A stretch of 64,000 nt of DNA. Source: Argentina anserina. Its lineage: Eukaryota > Streptophyta > Magnoliopsida > Rosales > Rosaceae. Where the stretch lies: NCBI RefSeq assembly GCF_933775445.1, contig NC_065877.1:32116001-32180000 (forward strand), read 5' to 3'. The notes below the pieces were generated by a model, which saw nothing but the letters and a program-made list of their open reading frames with translations, ran no database searches and had not been told where the DNA came from. The translations under genes and the position numbers were made by a program. Each line of letters opens with the position of its first letter. Within the stretch, counting starts at the first letter, position 1. This document shows, piece by piece, positions 61,547-64,000 of the stretch.

Positions 61547-64000
61547 TGTAATAACCCTAGTTTTCGAACAATATTTGGTTTGATTTGGAATCTATCAAGT
61601 TGTGAAATTTAATTAGAATGAATGTGATTGTTTGCGACGTTACGAAACTAAAAACGGAAACGTTCTCGGAACGTTTAATTCGAAAAACGTGACGTTACCG
61701 CAACCTATATATCGACTTTTATTCCGTTGTTCGGTTGCGAAAACTTTCTTCACGAAAGTTGTAGAGGTCGTCGATACGAGTTCGTGAGTAAGTGACGCGT
61801 TCTAATCGGACATCGGACGTGGAAGTTATTAACGTCAGACGTTAGTTTCCGATTTTGGAAACGAGTATAAAAATGACATTTTTGTGATTAGGGTTTCCAT
61901 TTCTGGAAACCACACTCTCTCTCCTCTCTCTCCGCCTCTCTCTCTCCCTCTCACCCGATTCTCCCTCTTCCCTCTCGGCTTCACCACCGATCTCCCATCT
62001 CAGGGAGACGTGGTCCTCACCGCCGGCCTAGGAGGCATCGCACCACCCCCCACAGGCAACCCCAAGGAGGACGCACCCTCTCGCGCCGTGCCGGAGCTCC
62101 ACCAACATCTCCAAGTTGATGCGTTTCCTCCGCCGTGTCAAAGCCAAACTCTGGTGGTATCCAAGCTTGATTGAGGTGAGGGTTAGCATGACTAGGTTGT
62201 TGTGATGCTTGATTGTCGATTTGTGGTTGTTTGGTTGCGATTTGGAAGAGATTGGAGGAGGAGGGTTTTGGAGGAGATGCCGCCGCCTTAGGCGGCGCGT
62301 GTGAACGCATGGTGGTGCCTAGCCACGGTGTGATGCCGTGGGAAGGAAGAGGGGAGGAAGGAGAAGAGAATGGGCTCGGCGGTGGCGTGATACGCGCCGT
62401 GATTGGTGTCGGAGCGTGAGCGCCACGCGCGGCCTGCCGGAGGTGGCGCGTGCACCCCACGCGCCGCCACGTGCGGCGGTGTGAACACTGTTTCCGAAAA
62501 GGGTAATTTTGTAATTTATTTTTACGTACGGTAAATGTAAAAAAGTGATTTACGTACGGTAAATGTAAATGTAAATTACTTTTAGTAAAGGTAAAAAGTA
62601 ATTTTAGAAGGGTAATTCGGTAATTATTATTTACTGAGACAGTACGTACATTTGAATAGTATTTATACGTAGAGAAATACGTAAACAGTATGTACGCGTA
62701 CAGAGATACGTATTGGATGTGTTTTTATACAGTAATTCATGAATAGTAAATACGTGAATAGTAAAACAGTGAACAGTAAAAGTGAATATTAAACAGTGAC
62801 TAGTACTCAGTGAACAGTAAATTCGTAAAACCGAAAATTGCTTAACAGTAACCGATTATTACTGTTACAGCATTTAAAGGTTTACGAAACGTTTCTAAAT
62901 TATTTTCTTATCTTTTCAAGGTGATCGATAAATCAAGGAAAAGAATTATCTTCGGAAATTGTGAAATTACGCTCGAGTCGATAAGGTGAGTAAAATCTCA
63001 CATATTTACGAATCTACCCTTGCGGTGAATTCAAGATTTTTGCAAAAGTTTTAAATACTGAAATATGACATGTATATGATATAGTGGAATATATCTATTC
63101 GTATAAATGGTAAATAAGTACTTATATATATAGTTTGCTAGATTATATACTGTTATGAATTCATTGGAATTGGTCATTTCAATGATGAGAATTATATGAC
63201 GAACATGTGATTTTGATTTGTACAATATGATGTGAGATTATTGTACGTGAATTTTAACATGGAGATTGTTAAAATGTTGATTTGTCTTCGGACTTGATTT
63301 TTGTACAATATGATATGAGATTATTGTACGTGTTTGGCAAGTCGGAACCTAGCCTTTGGCCGGGTGAAAGTTACGATACAGTTAGAGCTCTAGTCTTTCT
63401 GCCGGAGTACTGCATATGAGGTAACATGTGGTTATCGGCTCATGAGTACTCAGATTGTTTTGGATGTTGGGTAGCGGGTGGTTACCTAATATCAGCGGCG
63501 TACTACGTGAGGGGTAACGGATGTGTACCAGCGTTCATTAGTACCCGTATTATAAATGATTTTGGGTAATCAGAAGGGTTGCCCGATTTCTCATGAGCAC
63601 TTTCATTTCATATATTTTTTGGGACAACCAGATGGGCCGTCCATTGACTCATGAGGGCATTTATATTTCTTGATTTGTGATTTTTCGTATATATTGATAT
63701 GCGAATTATATTTTCATTTTACTCATACGAGCTATAAGCTTACCGGGTTTGTGTTTACAATCCCGGTGCACCAATTCGATGGTGTAGGGGATAATTCCGC
63801 AGGTGTTGATTAGTGGAGATTGAGTGACGACTCCGGAGACGCGAAGTCGTTCGTATCCTGCTTGCGGTGAGGTTTCTAGCGTGGATTTGTGTGTGAGAAT
63901 TGGTGTGGATTTATTTGTGAGTTTTGTGAGAGATTGTGAGGATTATTACATTTCCATCTTATGTAATGTTGAATTATAAATTTGGGTTGTAATAATTGGT
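61547..64000 (+). repeat. LTR I (runs off the window)
   Basis: TGTAATAACCCTAG start, TATAAAAATG at 61866, CT-rich leader, GCGCGTG/CCACGCGC cluster (62280-62480), GTACGTA-type stretch, one to two hairpin units, then the conserved ACCGGG...CCCGGT and CACCA...TGGTG hairpins (63740-63785). The window ends about 150 bp before the expected LTR end. Same module version as E. Confidence 0.85.

Overview
This window is eudicot plant nuclear DNA. The genes have many short GT-AG introns and belong to plant families (glutamate receptor-like channel, HD-ZIP IV regulator, septum-promoting GTPase, TMEM97-like EXPERA protein, dirigent). About half of the window is LTR retrotransposon sequence. The species cannot be fixed from sequence alone; a rosid is plausible but unproven.

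Layout. 1-3.8 kb: 3' part of a GLR3-type glutamate receptor-like gene (+). 3.8-9.2 kb: a graveyard of LTR fragments, an RSZ22-like splicing-factor fragment next to a retroelement primer-binding site, a Ty3/gypsy pol end with polypurine tract, and a duplicated LINE RNase H segment. 10.3-14.2 kb: two intact convergent genes, a Spg1/Tem1-type GTPase (+) and an 87-residue conserved plant protein (-). 15.0-24.0 kb: a 9-kb inverted-dimer LTR element inserted as one unit, with TSD CATCA, just upstream of a TATA box. 24.1-37.2 kb: a tandem cluster of four TMEM97-like (EXPERA) genes. Copies 1 and 4 look intact. Copy 2 has a frameshift and two nested solo LTRs in exon 2. Copy 3 has a frameshift and no visible second exon. 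A dirigent fragment and a decayed PIF/Harbinger transposon lie between copies 3 and 4. 40.5-46.1 kb: a decayed Ty1/copia element (-). 47.5-52.1 kb: an intact 11-exon HD-ZIP IV gene, HDG2-like (-), with an L1 box about 0.94 kb upstream of its ATG. 55.9-58.5 kb: a solo LTR. 59.4-60.2 kb: a non-autonomous hAT-type element with a perfect 8-bp TSD. 60.9-64 kb: a gypsy gag/protease fragment interrupted by another LTR that runs off the window.

The dominant theme is one Ty3/gypsy LTR family with LTRs of 2.5-3.4 kb that begin TGTAATAACCC and end in GTTACA or a close variant. About nine copies or fragments are present. Its start is fixed by the polypurine tract at 8371-8386 and its end by the iMet-type primer-binding site at 17678. 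A TATA box lies only about 320 bp inside the LTR, so more than 2 kb of each LTR would be transcribed. That transcribed part carries an 83-bp tandem array with two hairpins per unit, then a run of short hairpins whose stems tolerate paired or wobble changes between copies. The middle of the LTR exists in two exchangeable versions. The most unusual object is the inverted dimer at 14975-23957: LTR, PBS and internal region, a 52-bp spacer, then inverted internal region, PBS and LTR, plus a 183-bp LTR tail, all inside one target-site duplication. Its transcript would fold into a kilobase-scale hairpin.
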